Positions 1 through 7,925 of a DNA stretch of 64,000 nucleotides are shown here, piece after piece. Position numbers and translations under genes: made by a program. The notes below the pieces were generated by a model. That model was not told the DNA's origin. It saw only the letters and a list, made by a program, of their open reading frames with translations, and did not search any database. The DNA is from Bacteroidota bacterium (GTDB lineage: Bacteria > Bacteroidota > Bacteroidia > Cytophagales > Cyclobacteriaceae): NCBI GenBank assembly GCA_024280115.1, contig JAJRQT010000106.1, positions 62,001 through 126,000 on the forward strand. The letters are read 5' to 3'. Positions within the stretch are counted from its first letter, which is position 1. The number at the start of each line of letters is the position of its first letter.

Positions 1-61
1 AATTTCTGCACAAAAGTACAAAATTTTCCTCGCATCTCAATAGATATTAAAAAATAAACAG

Positions 62-69
62 TAGTTTTG
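62..69 (+). promoter_or_regulatory. Bacteroidota -7 box upstream of panC
   Basis: TAGTTTTG matches TAnnTTTG exactly and ends 23 bases before the panC ATG at 93. No clear TTG -33 element is visible at the expected distance, so the call rests on the -7 box alone. The box favours ATG 93 over the in-frame TTG at 78, which would leave almost no leader. Confidence 0.5.
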
Positions 70-92
70 CAGCCTTTTTGTCAAATAACATT

Positions 93-938
93 ATGGAGGT
101 CTTTTCAGATATTAAGGGCTTACGCCAATATTTAAAGAGTTTTCAAGATCAAAGGAAAAGTATTGGATTCATTCCGACTATGGGTGCATTACATCGTGGC
201 CACCTTGAATTGATTAAAGTTTCCACCAAAGCAAATGACATAACGGTTTGCAGTATCTTTGTTAATCCCACTCAATTCAACAATCCAAATGATTTAAAAA
301 ATTACCCTCGTGAAATTTCAAAAGATATCGCAAAACTAGAGGGAATTTATTGCGATGTTCTTTTTATTCCCGATGGAAAAATTATGTATAGGAAAGGCGA
401 CATTCTTAACTTTGATTTTGGCTATTTGGAAGAAATCATGGAGGGCAAATACAGGCCCGGACATTTTAAAGGTGTGGCGCTGATTGTGGCAAAGTTATTT
501 AATATCGTATCTCCAAATAAGGCTTATTTTGGCACTAAGGACCTCCAGCAACTGACAATGATCCAAAAGTTGACTCAGGAACTATTTTTCGATGTCGAAA
601 TTATTCCAGTTGAAACTGTAAGAGCGTCAGATGGGCTTGCTTTGTCTTCAAGGAATCTGCTACTCACAAAGGAGGAAAGGAATCAGGCAATTGATTTAAT
701 TCAAGCCCTTAATGAGGCAAAAAATAAACTATACGCAGGAGAAAGTGTTTTATCTGTTAAAGAGTATGTAAAAGAATACTTTAAAAATGAAAGTTTAATT
801 CAGTTAGAATATTTTGAGATTGTCGATTCTGAATTTCTCAATAATATCGCCCATTTTAAACCGGGAAAACGGGTCTCACTTTGCATTGCCGGACAACTTG
901 GAAAAGTGAGATTAATAGATAATTTATCATTAAATTAA
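93..938 (+). CDS. panC: pantothenate synthetase
   Basis: PanC condenses pantoate with beta-alanine in the cytoplasm, using ATP, in the last step of pantothenate (vitamin B5) synthesis. The ATP-binding HxGH signature is seen as PTMGALHRGH at residues 28-37, and the KMSKS-like loop as SSRN near residue 187. The length from ATG 93 is 281 residues, the normal family size. An in-frame TTG at 78 would add five residues, but ATG 93 fits better with the TAnnTTTG box at 62-69. panD follows after 30 bases, so the two are probably co-transcribed: PanD makes the beta-alanine that PanC uses. Confidence 0.97.
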   Translation: MEVFSDIKGLRQYLKSFQDQRKSIGFIPTMGALHRGHLELIKVSTKANDITVCSIFVNPTQFNNPNDLKNYPREISKDIAKLEGIYCDVLFIPDGKIMYRKGDILNFDFGYLEEIMEGKYRPGHFKGVALIVAKLFNIVSPNKAYFGTKDLQQLTMIQKLTQELFFDVEIIPVETVRASDGLALSSRNLLLTKEERNQAIDLIQALNEAKNKLYAGESVLSVKEYVKEYFKNESLIQLEYFEIVDSEFLNNIAHFKPGKRVSLCIAGQLGKVRLIDNLSLN

Positions 939-968
939 TTTACCTTTGCGGCTGGAATTTGATAAAAG

Positions 969-1319
969 ATGTTTATAGAGGTAGTAAAATCAAAAATCCA
1001 CAGAGTAAAAATCACTCAGGCAGAGCTTCATTATGTGGGCAGCATCACTATAGATGAAGATTTGATGGCTGCATCAAATATTATTGAAAATGAAAAGGTT
1101 CAGATTGTTAACATAAACAACGGCGAAAGGCTTGAAACTTATGTGATAAAAGGAGAGCGGGGAAGCGGTCAAGTTTGCCTCAACGGTCCCGCAGCAAGAA
1201 AAGCCCAGGTAGGTGATATTATTATTATCATTTCCTATGCCACTATGGATCTCGACGAAGCAAAAAAACACAATCCTACCATTATATTCCCTGACAAAAA
1301 CAATAAAATAATTGGCTAG
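969..1319 (+). CDS. panD: aspartate 1-decarboxylase
   Basis: PanD is a pyruvoyl-dependent enzyme that decarboxylates L-aspartate to beta-alanine for PanC. The 116-residue product has the self-processing Gly24-Ser25 site (HYVGS), where cleavage would create the pyruvoyl group. It also has the conserved Lys9 and the ERGSG segment near residue 64. The length is typical. It lies in the panC operon, and its last codons overlap the TTG at 1312 that probably starts the next gene, which suggests translational coupling. Confidence 0.97.
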   Translation: MFIEVVKSKIHRVKITQAELHYVGSITIDEDLMAASNIIENEKVQIVNINNGERLETYVIKGERGSGQVCLNGPAARKAQVGDIIIIISYATMDLDEAKKHNPTIIFPDKNNKIIG

Positions 1320-2339
1320 CAAGACCCGCAAAGTTGCAATAAACATCCTGAAATATTCTCTGTCACTCGGTGTTGCCTCCTTTTTACTTTGGTACGTTTA
1401 CCGCGATCTGGCTATAGATTCTTTGCTGGAAAAATTCAGAACCATAAATTATAATTGGATCCTTTTATCATTGGTTTTGGTGCTCATAAGTCATTATCTC
1501 AGGGCTTATCGATGGAATATACTTTTGGAACCTTTGGGCTATAAATTAAAAACCAGCAGGACATTCATAGCAGTAATGTTTGGCTATTTTGTGAATAATT
1601 TAGTCCCAAGGCTAGGCGAAGTTACACGGTGTGGAATTCTCAAAAAAATGATAATGTTGCTATGACTTCTGCTTTTGGGAGTGTTGTAGCCGAGAGGGTA
1701 ATAGATTTACTAACACTAATAGTCCTGGCATCTATTACCTTCTTCGTGGAATTTGACAAATTAAATAAATTTGTAATGGACAATTTTGGGGATAAAATTC
1801 CCAATGCTGAATCAATTTACGGGCTGGCCTATATGGCATTTGGAATTTTTGTTGTTTTAGGTTTGCTAGGATTTGTCCTTTTCAGAATATTCAGAAACAA
1901 ATTTCATAGAAATCCAATTTACCTCAAAATCAAATCTATTATCAAGGATTTATTAAAAGGATTCCTGTCCATAAGGAAAATTCAAAATCCGATCGGATTC
2001 TGGTTGTCAACAGTGGGAATATGGTTTCTTTATTATTTAGTACCATTTGTTGTTTTTTATGCCTTCCCGGAAACATCAAATCTCGATTTTATGGCTGGTC
2101 TATCAATTTTGATAATGAGCGGCATCGGGATGTCCGCACCTGTGCAGGGAGGAATTGGTGTATTTCATATGCTGGTTGGTGGAATATTAGTTTTATATGG
2201 AGTATCTCTTGAAGAAGGAAAAGTTTTTGCATTGGTACTGCATTCCACTCACTTCATCACCATCATGGTTTTTGGAGGCCTTAGTTTTATCATAAGTGTT
2301 TTCATGAAAAAAGTACCTGCTAATGCAATCGGCAAATAA
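1312..2339 (+). pseudogene. flippase-like (LPG synthase TM/UPF0104) membrane protein, split by a -1 shift
   Basis: Two frames together make one protein of the lysylphosphatidylglycerol synthetase TM-region family, a polytopic inner-membrane group related to lipid flippase or LPG synthase membrane domains. The first frame (1312-1665) covers the N-terminal helices and the conserved NNLVPRLGEVTRCG segment. The second (from about 1640 to 2339) continues with SVVAERVIDLL and later helices. The break is at a run of seven A at about 1642-1648: one more A would give an uninterrupted ILKKNDNVA. The only available start is TTG 1312, overlapping panD. The 3' end overlaps rfaE2 by 17 bases, as in an intact operon. 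It may be a true mutation, a base-call error in the A run, or a slippage site; the sequence alone does not decide. Confidence 0.75.
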
Positions 2340-2805
2340 GATATTATCATTAGATAAAACTTTACAGCAAGTTTCTGAATGGAAAAAAAAAGGCAAGAAA
2401 GTTGTCTTTTCAAATGGTTGTTTTGATATCATACATGCCGGTCATGTAGATTATCTTGAAAAAGCCAAAGAAAAAGGAGATTACCTTATTGTAGGATTAA
2501 ATACCGATAGATCAGTTTCCAGGCTTAAAGGAAAAGACAGGCCTATTGTTGATGAGTTGTCAAGGTCCAGGGTGCTTGCAGCATTAGTATTTGTAGATAT
2601 TGTGGTGCTTTTTGACTCAGACACTCCTTACGAATTGATCAAAGCGATAATGCCGGATATTATGGTAAAAGGAAAAGATTATGATATAAGTAACATTATC
2701 GGTGCCGACCTCGTACTGAAAAATGGTGGCAAAGTAGAAACGATTGAATTGACGGAAGGACTTTCCACAACCAATGTTATTATAAAAATAAAGAAACTAA
2801 AATAA
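2323..2805 (+). CDS. rfaE2: D-glycero-beta-D-manno-heptose 1-phosphate adenylyltransferase
   Basis: This is a stand-alone version of the C-terminal domain of HldE. It transfers AMP from ATP to heptose 1-phosphate, giving ADP-heptose for the LPS inner core. The nucleotidyltransferase signature SNGCFDIIHAGH (residues 30-41, HxGH at 38-41) is clear, as is the later KGKDY loop. At 160 residues it is the usual size for the single-domain form. ATG 2323 overlaps the end of the upstream membrane-protein gene by 17 bases. The kinase half (HldA-like) is not in the window. Confidence 0.93.
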   Translation: MQSANKILSLDKTLQQVSEWKKKGKKVVFSNGCFDIIHAGHVDYLEKAKEKGDYLIVGLNTDRSVSRLKGKDRPIVDELSRSRVLAALVFVDIVVLFDSDTPYELIKAIMPDIMVKGKDYDISNIIGADLVLKNGGKVETIELTEGLSTTNVIIKIKKLK

Positions 2806-2811
2806 ACGAGC

Positions 2812-3507
2812 ATGGGGATATTGGTAATCGGTATCATTTTTATGATTTTAAGTTTTGCAATTAGCTCCAGGCTAAAATCAAAATTTAAAAAGTATTCGCA
2901 AATTTCATTGGCATCCAATCTAAGCGGAAAGGAAGTTGCGGAACAAATGTTAGCTGATAATAGAATTTATGATGTAACAGTAAATTCCCACCCGGGATCC
3001 CTGACAGATCATTACAATCCAGCTAACCGAACGGTAAACTTAAGCGAACCCGTATATTTTGGAAGAAATGCGGCTTCTGCTGCTGTCGCTGCACATGAGT
3101 GTGGTCATGCTGTGCAACATGCTACTGCCTATAGCTTCCTTGAATTGCGGACTGCCCTCGTACCGCTTCAAAATGCAAGCGGAAAAATTCTCAACTTTAT
3201 AGTTTTAGCTAGTATATTCGGGGGATTTTTCTTTTTCTCAGTTTTCCCTTATGACTTAGTTCTTTTAGCAATTATTGGAGTATATACCGTGCTTACACTT
3301 TTTTCTTTTATAACACTTCCGGTAGAAATTGACGCCAGCAAGAGGGCCCTCCAATGGATTGAAAGAAAAGGGATTGTCACTTCTCAGGAACATTATATGG
3401 CCAAGGATGCACTGAAATGGGCTGCCCTTACCTATGTAGTTGCAGCATTAGGCTCCTTGGTTACCTTGCTCTATTATGTATCCTTATTCATGGGAAGCAG
3501 GGATTAG
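2812..3507 (+). CDS. membrane zinc metallopeptidase (YugP/Zn_peptidase_2 family)
   Basis: The product has 231 residues and carries HExxH as HECGH at residues 95-99, inside AAHECGHAVQHA. The further family element EIDASKRA follows near residue 178. An N-terminal hydrophobic helix (about 2-19) and two or three helices after the active site mark it as a membrane protein, as is usual for this family; its substrate is not known. It begins six bases after rfaE2 and ends the panC-led gene string, followed by a terminator-like hairpin. Confidence 0.9.
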   Translation: MGILVIGIIFMILSFAISSRLKSKFKKYSQISLASNLSGKEVAEQMLADNRIYDVTVNSHPGSLTDHYNPANRTVNLSEPVYFGRNAASAAVAAHECGHAVQHATAYSFLELRTALVPLQNASGKILNFIVLASIFGGFFFFSVFPYDLVLLAIIGVYTVLTLFSFITLPVEIDASKRALQWIERKGIVTSQEHYMAKDALKWAALTYVVAALGSLVTLLYYVSLFMGSRD

Positions 3508-3530
3508 AATTATAAAATTATCTCTTTAAT

Positions 3531-3562
3531 AAAAGGCTTATCATATTATGGTGAGTCTTTTT
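3531..3562 (+). terminator. Rho-independent terminator after the panC-peptidase string
   Basis: A ten-base-pair stem (3535-3544 with 3548-3557, including three G-T pairs) closes a three-base loop and is followed directly by five T. It lies 27 bases after the peptidase stop codon on the same strand. Confidence 0.65.
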
Positions 3563-3817
3563 CATTTCACAATCATATCAATACTATTAAAATCTTTGAT
3601 ATGTACAAACTCCTTTTTTTATTTATACCACAATGCTTTTTCTGTAAATTTGAAATAATCCATGATATTGTATTCAAAAATGATTTAGTGTTTTTACTAA
3701 ATATTATTGCACTTTTACTATATTTTTCTTGATTATTGGTTCAAATTTGTTGATTTTTGAAAACTTTCTAATATTACAAGGTGATTGTTTATTTAATTTT
3801 AATTGCACAATTCTTAG
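3563..3817. other. AT-rich spacer before the AraC-type regulator
   Basis: This is very AT-rich sequence between a terminator and the start of the regulator gene. It must hold the regulator promoter, but no exact TAnnTTTG box could be fixed. No repeat, RNA gene or small ORF was recognised. Confidence 0.5.
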
Positions 3818-4741
3818 ATGGAAGACTATAATAAGATAATAGAATCGTTAAACGTACATTTCAAGAAAGCTAATAATATTCGTATTACTCAGCCAATCAC
3901 TATAGAGAATTACTATGATGTTGAAAATACGGTGATAAGGCTTAATAGTGGCGAAATAATGTTTGGTAAAGAAAAAGAAATTGTCAACAAAGGAGACATT
4001 CTTTTTATACCAGGCGGAAAAAATATATCTGTCACTTTTGGTAGTGGAAACGCGGTAAGTTTATCGAATGACGATTTTATTTCAAGGAAAGAGAATTATT
4101 TCAAAAGCATCCAATTAAATGAAATTGAAACTAGTGGTATTGAAAGCTTTTCATTTGTAAATTTTGATGCTAAAGTTTTTGATTCGGTAAACTTTTTTGC
4201 CTCTCTGGATATCCCTCCATTTGTACTGCGAGATAACCCAAAAATCAATGCTGCGGTTGCAACAATCGTTGAAGAGACACATTCTACCCTGGCGGGTCAT
4301 GAGAGAATTATTAATTTAATCACGGATCACCTTGCTGTGGAGATCATACGGTATGTGATTAAAAATCAATTATTTGTTGAACAGCTCGCTACGAATAGCA
4401 CCTATTTTAAGGACCCTAGGCTCATTGATATATTTGGTTATATTAAAGACCATCTCGATGGTGATCTTTCCAATAAGAAGCTTGCCTCAGTGGCCAATGT
4501 TTCGGAAGACTATGTGGGCCAGTATTTTAAGATGCTTACCGGGATAAATCCTCAGGATTACATTGAGTACCAGAGGATGGAACAAGCTGTGGATTTATTG
4601 AGAACCTCCAAAAAAAGCATTCGGGAAATAGGTACAGACGTCGGATACAAAGATACTGCATATTTTTGCCGCAGGTTTAAAATGATGTTTGGTATTCCGG
4701 CTGGAAAAATGAGACGAAGAGAATCATTAATGAACGTTTAA
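3818..4741 (+). CDS. AraC-family transcriptional regulator
   Basis: This 307-residue protein has an N-terminal beta-rich, cupin-like sensing region (roughly 1-150, with the turn GDILFIPGG) and a C-terminal AraC double helix-turn-helix (about 203-302). The C-terminal part has LASVANVSEDYVGQYFK for the first helix-turn-helix and IREIGTDVGYKD, CRRFK for the second. It should bind DNA in the cytoplasm; its ligand and targets are unknown. It is convergent with the GGGP-synthase-like gene, and the two stop codons overlap by four bases. It has no obvious operon partner. Confidence 0.9.
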   Translation: MEDYNKIIESLNVHFKKANNIRITQPITIENYYDVENTVIRLNSGEIMFGKEKEIVNKGDILFIPGGKNISVTFGSGNAVSLSNDDFISRKENYFKSIQLNEIETSGIESFSFVNFDAKVFDSVNFFASLDIPPFVLRDNPKINAAVATIVEETHSTLAGHERIINLITDHLAVEIIRYVIKNQLFVEQLATNSTYFKDPRLIDIFGYIKDHLDGDLSNKKLASVANVSEDYVGQYFKMLTGINPQDYIEYQRMEQAVDLLRTSKKSIREIGTDVGYKDTAYFCRRFKMMFGIPAGKMRRRESLMNV

Positions 4742-5499
4742 CGGTTCATTTGATCTTTAATTCCAGCGACCTCACCAATGAATTTTAATTGATCCTCTAC
4801 CGCAGTACCGAGTACAAGCATATCTGCTCCGGCTTTATAGGCAGTATTAACTTTCTCAAGTGTATTAATACCCCCTCCGACAATTAACGGAAGCTCAATG
4901 GATTTTCTGACTTGTTCAATCATACCCTGTGGAACTTCTTCACTTGCTCCGCTGCCCGCATCTAGATAAATCAGCTTCATTCCAAGCATTTCTCCAGCAA
5001 TCGCAGTGCATACAGCTATTTCCGGTTTACGGGTTGGGATGGGAAAGGTCTGGCTGATATGGGCAACAGTTGTATTGGCATTATTCCCCACTAATATATA
5101 GCCGGTTGATAATATCTCGAGATTTGATATCTTTAAAACCGGAGCTGCAATTACATGTTGCCCAATAAGAAACTCCGGATTTCTACCAGATATCAGGGAT
5201 AAAAAAAGAATTGCATCAGCTGATTTATCAATGTGTAAATTACTGCCCGGGAATAAAATGACCGGAATTTCTGATCGATTTTTTACAAATTTTACGGTTT
5301 CGCTCAGGTTGTCAGAAATTATCAAACTCCCGCCGATCATAAAATAATCAACCCCGTTATCAGAAGAAAGATCAACAAGTTTGGCTAAAGATTTAGTATC
5401 GTAAATCTTATCGGGATCTATAAGTATGGATAGCGACTTTTTGTTATTCTCCTTATTTTTAACCAAGGTCTTCAGAATCATCTTCTCCCGATTTATCAT
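4738..5499 (-). CDS. geranylgeranylglyceryl/heptaprenylglyceryl phosphate synthase family protein (PcrB/GGGPS)
   Basis: The family transfers a prenyl group from a polyprenyl diphosphate to glycerol-1-phosphate. In archaea this is a step of ether-lipid synthesis; in bacteria the role is less settled. The 253-residue protein shows the TIM-barrel phosphate-binding parts of the family: ILIDPDK (25-31), IGGS (55-58), FPG (83-85), YLDAGSGA (178-185), VGGGI (207-211) and GTAVE (231-235). It overlaps the upstream small membrane-protein gene by 41 bases if ATG 5499 is used; ATG 5481 would shorten the overlap. No glycerol-1-phosphate dehydrogenase gene is visible nearby. Confidence 0.88.
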   Translation of the reverse strand: MINREKMILKTLVKNKENNKKSLSILIDPDKIYDTKSLAKLVDLSSDNGVDYFMIGGSLIISDNLSETVKFVKNRSEIPVILFPGSNLHIDKSADAILFLSLISGRNPEFLIGQHVIAAPVLKISNLEILSTGYILVGNNANTTVAHISQTFPIPTRKPEIAVCTAIAGEMLGMKLIYLDAGSGASEEVPQGMIEQVRKSIELPLIVGGGINTLEKVNTAYKAGADMLVLGTAVEDQLKFIGEVAGIKDQMNR

Positions 5500-5860
5500 T
5501 TTCCTTTAAATACGAACTCAATTTATCTTTTAATACACCAGTTATAAATAGTGTCGCCTGATAAGAAAGTTCATTGGCCAACTGATTCTTGAGACGTTGA
5601 TAGACTCTTTTTGAAGGTCTCGATTTACCTATTTCTTTTTTTTTTGATTTTCTCCCAGAAAGTCCCCCTAATACAATTGCAGAAAAAACAAGCCCTCCTG
5701 CAATTCCGAGAACAACTTTTCCTATATCAACAACTCTATTTATTGAAATTTCAATTTCATCATTCAACTCATTTCTTATCAGTTGAGACTGTTTTTCGAG
5801 AGACTCAATTTTTTGCTTTATTTTTGTCTTATCTGTATTAGTCTTGTTCGTCTTCATCAC
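5459..5860 (-). CDS. small single-pass membrane protein, unknown function
   Basis: The family is not recognised with confidence. The 133 residues run as a charged helical N-terminus, one hydrophobic segment (about 47-68, VVLGIAGGLVFSAIVLGGLSG), a very basic stretch (GRKSKKKE), a helical tail and an acidic end. It starts within the 3' end of the holin-like gene (23-base overlap) and overlaps the GGGP-synthase gene downstream, so the three genes form one unit. Pairing with a YqjE/holin-like protein suggests an envelope-stress membrane role, but this is only inferred from position. Confidence 0.7.
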   Translation of the reverse strand: MMKTNKTNTDKTKIKQKIESLEKQSQLIRNELNDEIEISINRVVDIGKVVLGIAGGLVFSAIVLGGLSGRKSKKKEIGKSRPSKRVYQRLKNQLANELSYQATLFITGVLKDKLSSYLKENDKSGEDDSEDLG

Positions 5861-6215
5861 GTGTAAGTGTATCGCTAAAAAAAGCTTGTAATAGATGATT
5901 TGTAATAAGCTTGTCTTTAAAAATCAGCAATAAAATGCTAATGAATAGATAAATAAATCCGATTATTACAAAACCAAGAAAATTACTTCCCAATAGTCCG
6001 TTTAGATAGTATCCCAATGCAAGACTGCTGAAAAATATCATAAATAATCCAAATGTTGCGATAATTGCAATTGCGATAAAATTCGAAATCATAGCCACAG
6101 CCTGTTCCTTGACTTTTAGCTCAAAGATTTCAAACTTCAATTCCATGAACTTTGAAAGCGTATTGAACAGCTTCTCAAAATTGAGAACACCTGGGAGTTT
6201 GTTTTTCGTTTTCAA
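5838..6215 (-). CDS. phage-holin-like / YqjE-type membrane protein
   Basis: A 125-residue protein of the widespread Phage_holin_3_6 / Holin-X type. These are chromosomal inner-membrane proteins, not lysis genes. It has an amphipathic N-terminal helix (about 12-45) and two hydrophobic helices (about 44-68 and 80-103), then an acidic tail. The start is TTG 6213-6215; the TAnnTTTG box at 6241-6248 lies 26 bases upstream, which supports this non-ATG start. It heads a three-gene unit with the small membrane protein and the GGGP-synthase-like gene. Confidence 0.72.
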   Translation of the reverse strand: MKTKNKLPGVLNFEKLFNTLSKFMELKFEIFELKVKEQAVAMISNFIAIAIIATFGLFMIFFSSLALGYYLNGLLGSNFLGFVIIGFIYLFISILLLIFKDKLITNHLLQAFFSDTLTRDEDEQD

Positions 6216-6240
6216 TTGTGCAGAATTAATTTCTCTGAAT

Positions 6241-6248
6241 CAAAATTA
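6241..6248 (-). promoter_or_regulatory. -7 box for the holin-like operon
   Basis: Read on the minus strand this is TAATTTTG, an exact TAnnTTTG match, 26 bases before the TTG start at 6215. No convincing -33 TTG was seen. Confidence 0.5.
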
Positions 6249-6436
6249 ACAATTTTTAAGTATTATGGAACTTATTTTAGCTCATTGATATACCCAATAT
6301 TGGTGTTTATATTAAAGCATCAAATACAAATGCTCAATTCAAAATATTTTCAATCAGCATTTTTCTGAAAATTAATTTAAAACCCGGGAATTCCGGCAGA
6401 CTATCCTTTATTATAGCTATAAAATAGTAATTCCCA

Positions 6437-7840
6437 CTAAAGAATATATTGACTTAAATCTTTATCCTTTATCAGGCTGGTCAATTTATCTTCGACCATT
6501 TCGACGGTTATCGTAATTTTTGCATTTGCTCCTATTACGTCCGGAACATCAAATAGAAAATCATTGAGAATCTGACTCATAACCGTATGCAATCTTCTCG
6601 CTCCGATATTTTCCACATCTTCATTGATTTGAAAAGCCTTTTCTGCCAATAGATCGAGTGCATCATCATTAAATGCTATTTCGACGCTTTCCGAATTAAA
6701 CAAGGCTATATATTGTTTGGTGAGCGCATTTTTAGGCTCTTTTAAGATCCTTATAAAGTCTTCCTTAGTGAGATTATCGAGCTCTACCCTGATTGGGAAT
6801 CTTCCCTGAAGCTCTGGAATCAGGTCTGATGGTTTGGAAATATGGAATGCTCCCGCTGCAATAAATAGTATATGATCAGTCTTTATTATTCCATATTTTG
6901 TATTGACAGTACTTCCTTCTACTATTGGCAATAAATCCCGCTGAACTCCTTCTCTGCTCACATCCGGGCCTGACCCTTTTTTTGAATTCCCGGCTATTTT
7001 ATCAATTTCGTCAATAAATATGATGCCGGAGTTTTCAGCTTTTTCTATGGCCTCGTCCTTCACCTCGTCCATATCTATGAGTTTAGAAGTCTCCTCTTCC
7101 AATAGAAATCTCCTTGCTTCGGCTATGGTCACCTTCTTTTTCTTAGATTTTTTTGGCAACATATTACCGAGCATCTCCTGGATATTAATCATGGAAGATT
7201 CGTCCATCATCCCTCCTCCAATCATACCTATTCCACTTGAGTTTGGTTGATGGATGCTGATATCAATTTTTCTGTCCTCCAACTCACCATTCCTTATCTT
7301 CTCTCTAAAACGTTCCCTGGTTTGTTCGTTCAATTCAGCATCATTCTTGGGGACTTCTGAAGTAGCGGACACAGCCATTTTATTTGGCATCGCAACAGGA
7401 GCAGGACTTACAGGTGGAATCAATGCATCTAGTATAATCCTTTCTACACTTTCCTTTGCCTTTTCTTTTACCTGTTCTTTTTTAATTGTTTTAACCAAAT
7501 TTACACTTTGCTCCACAAGGTCTCTTACCATGCTTTCTACATCTCTTCCCACGTAACCAACTTCCGTAAATTTCGAAGCTTCTACTTTCGTAAATGGAGC
7601 TTTTGTGATTTTAGCAATTCTCCTGGCAATCTCAGTTTTCCCGACACCCGTAGTGCCAATCATAAGAATATTATTTGGAATGATATCGCCTTTAATCTCC
7701 GTTGTTACCTTCATTCGCCGCCATCTGTTGCGCATGGCAATTGCAACATTTTTTTTCGCATTTTCCTGGCCAATGATATATTTATCCAACTCCTTGACAA
7801 TCTGTCTCGGTGTTAAATCTCTTTCTTCAAATCCTTTCAT
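6437..7840 (-). CDS. hslU: ATP-dependent protease ATPase subunit HslU
   Basis: HslU is the AAA+ unfoldase that feeds substrates to the HslV peptidase in the cytoplasm. At 467 residues it shows Walker A GTTGVGKT (62-69), the pore loop GYVGRD near residue 95, Walker B IIFIDEID, an intermediate (I) domain of low similarity, and a sensor-2 region GARRLHTV. The C-terminal tail ends LSQYIL, the part that docks into HslV. hslV itself is not in the window; the downstream neighbour is the holin-like operon. lon lies 85 bases upstream on the same strand. Confidence 0.96.
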   Translation of the reverse strand: MKGFEERDLTPRQIVKELDKYIIGQENAKKNVAIAMRNRWRRMKVTTEIKGDIIPNNILMIGTTGVGKTEIARRIAKITKAPFTKVEASKFTEVGYVGRDVESMVRDLVEQSVNLVKTIKKEQVKEKAKESVERIILDALIPPVSPAPVAMPNKMAVSATSEVPKNDAELNEQTRERFREKIRNGELEDRKIDISIHQPNSSGIGMIGGGMMDESSMINIQEMLGNMLPKKSKKKKVTIAEARRFLLEEETSKLIDMDEVKDEAIEKAENSGIIFIDEIDKIAGNSKKGSGPDVSREGVQRDLLPIVEGSTVNTKYGIIKTDHILFIAAGAFHISKPSDLIPELQGRFPIRVELDNLTKEDFIRILKEPKNALTKQYIALFNSESVEIAFNDDALDLLAEKAFQINEDVENIGARRLHTVMSQILNDFLFDVPDVIGANAKITITVEMVEDKLTSLIKDKDLSQYIL

Positions 7841-7925
7841 GAATACTATTTTCTATCTTAAAATTAAAATCAACCATAAAACTTTATCCCGTGTCCTGGC
7901 ATTTTATGAGGTTGATGACACATTT

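Noticed and set aside
6437..7840. hslU as an orphan without hslV
   Set aside because: hslV is often unlinked; absence from this window says nothing about the genome.
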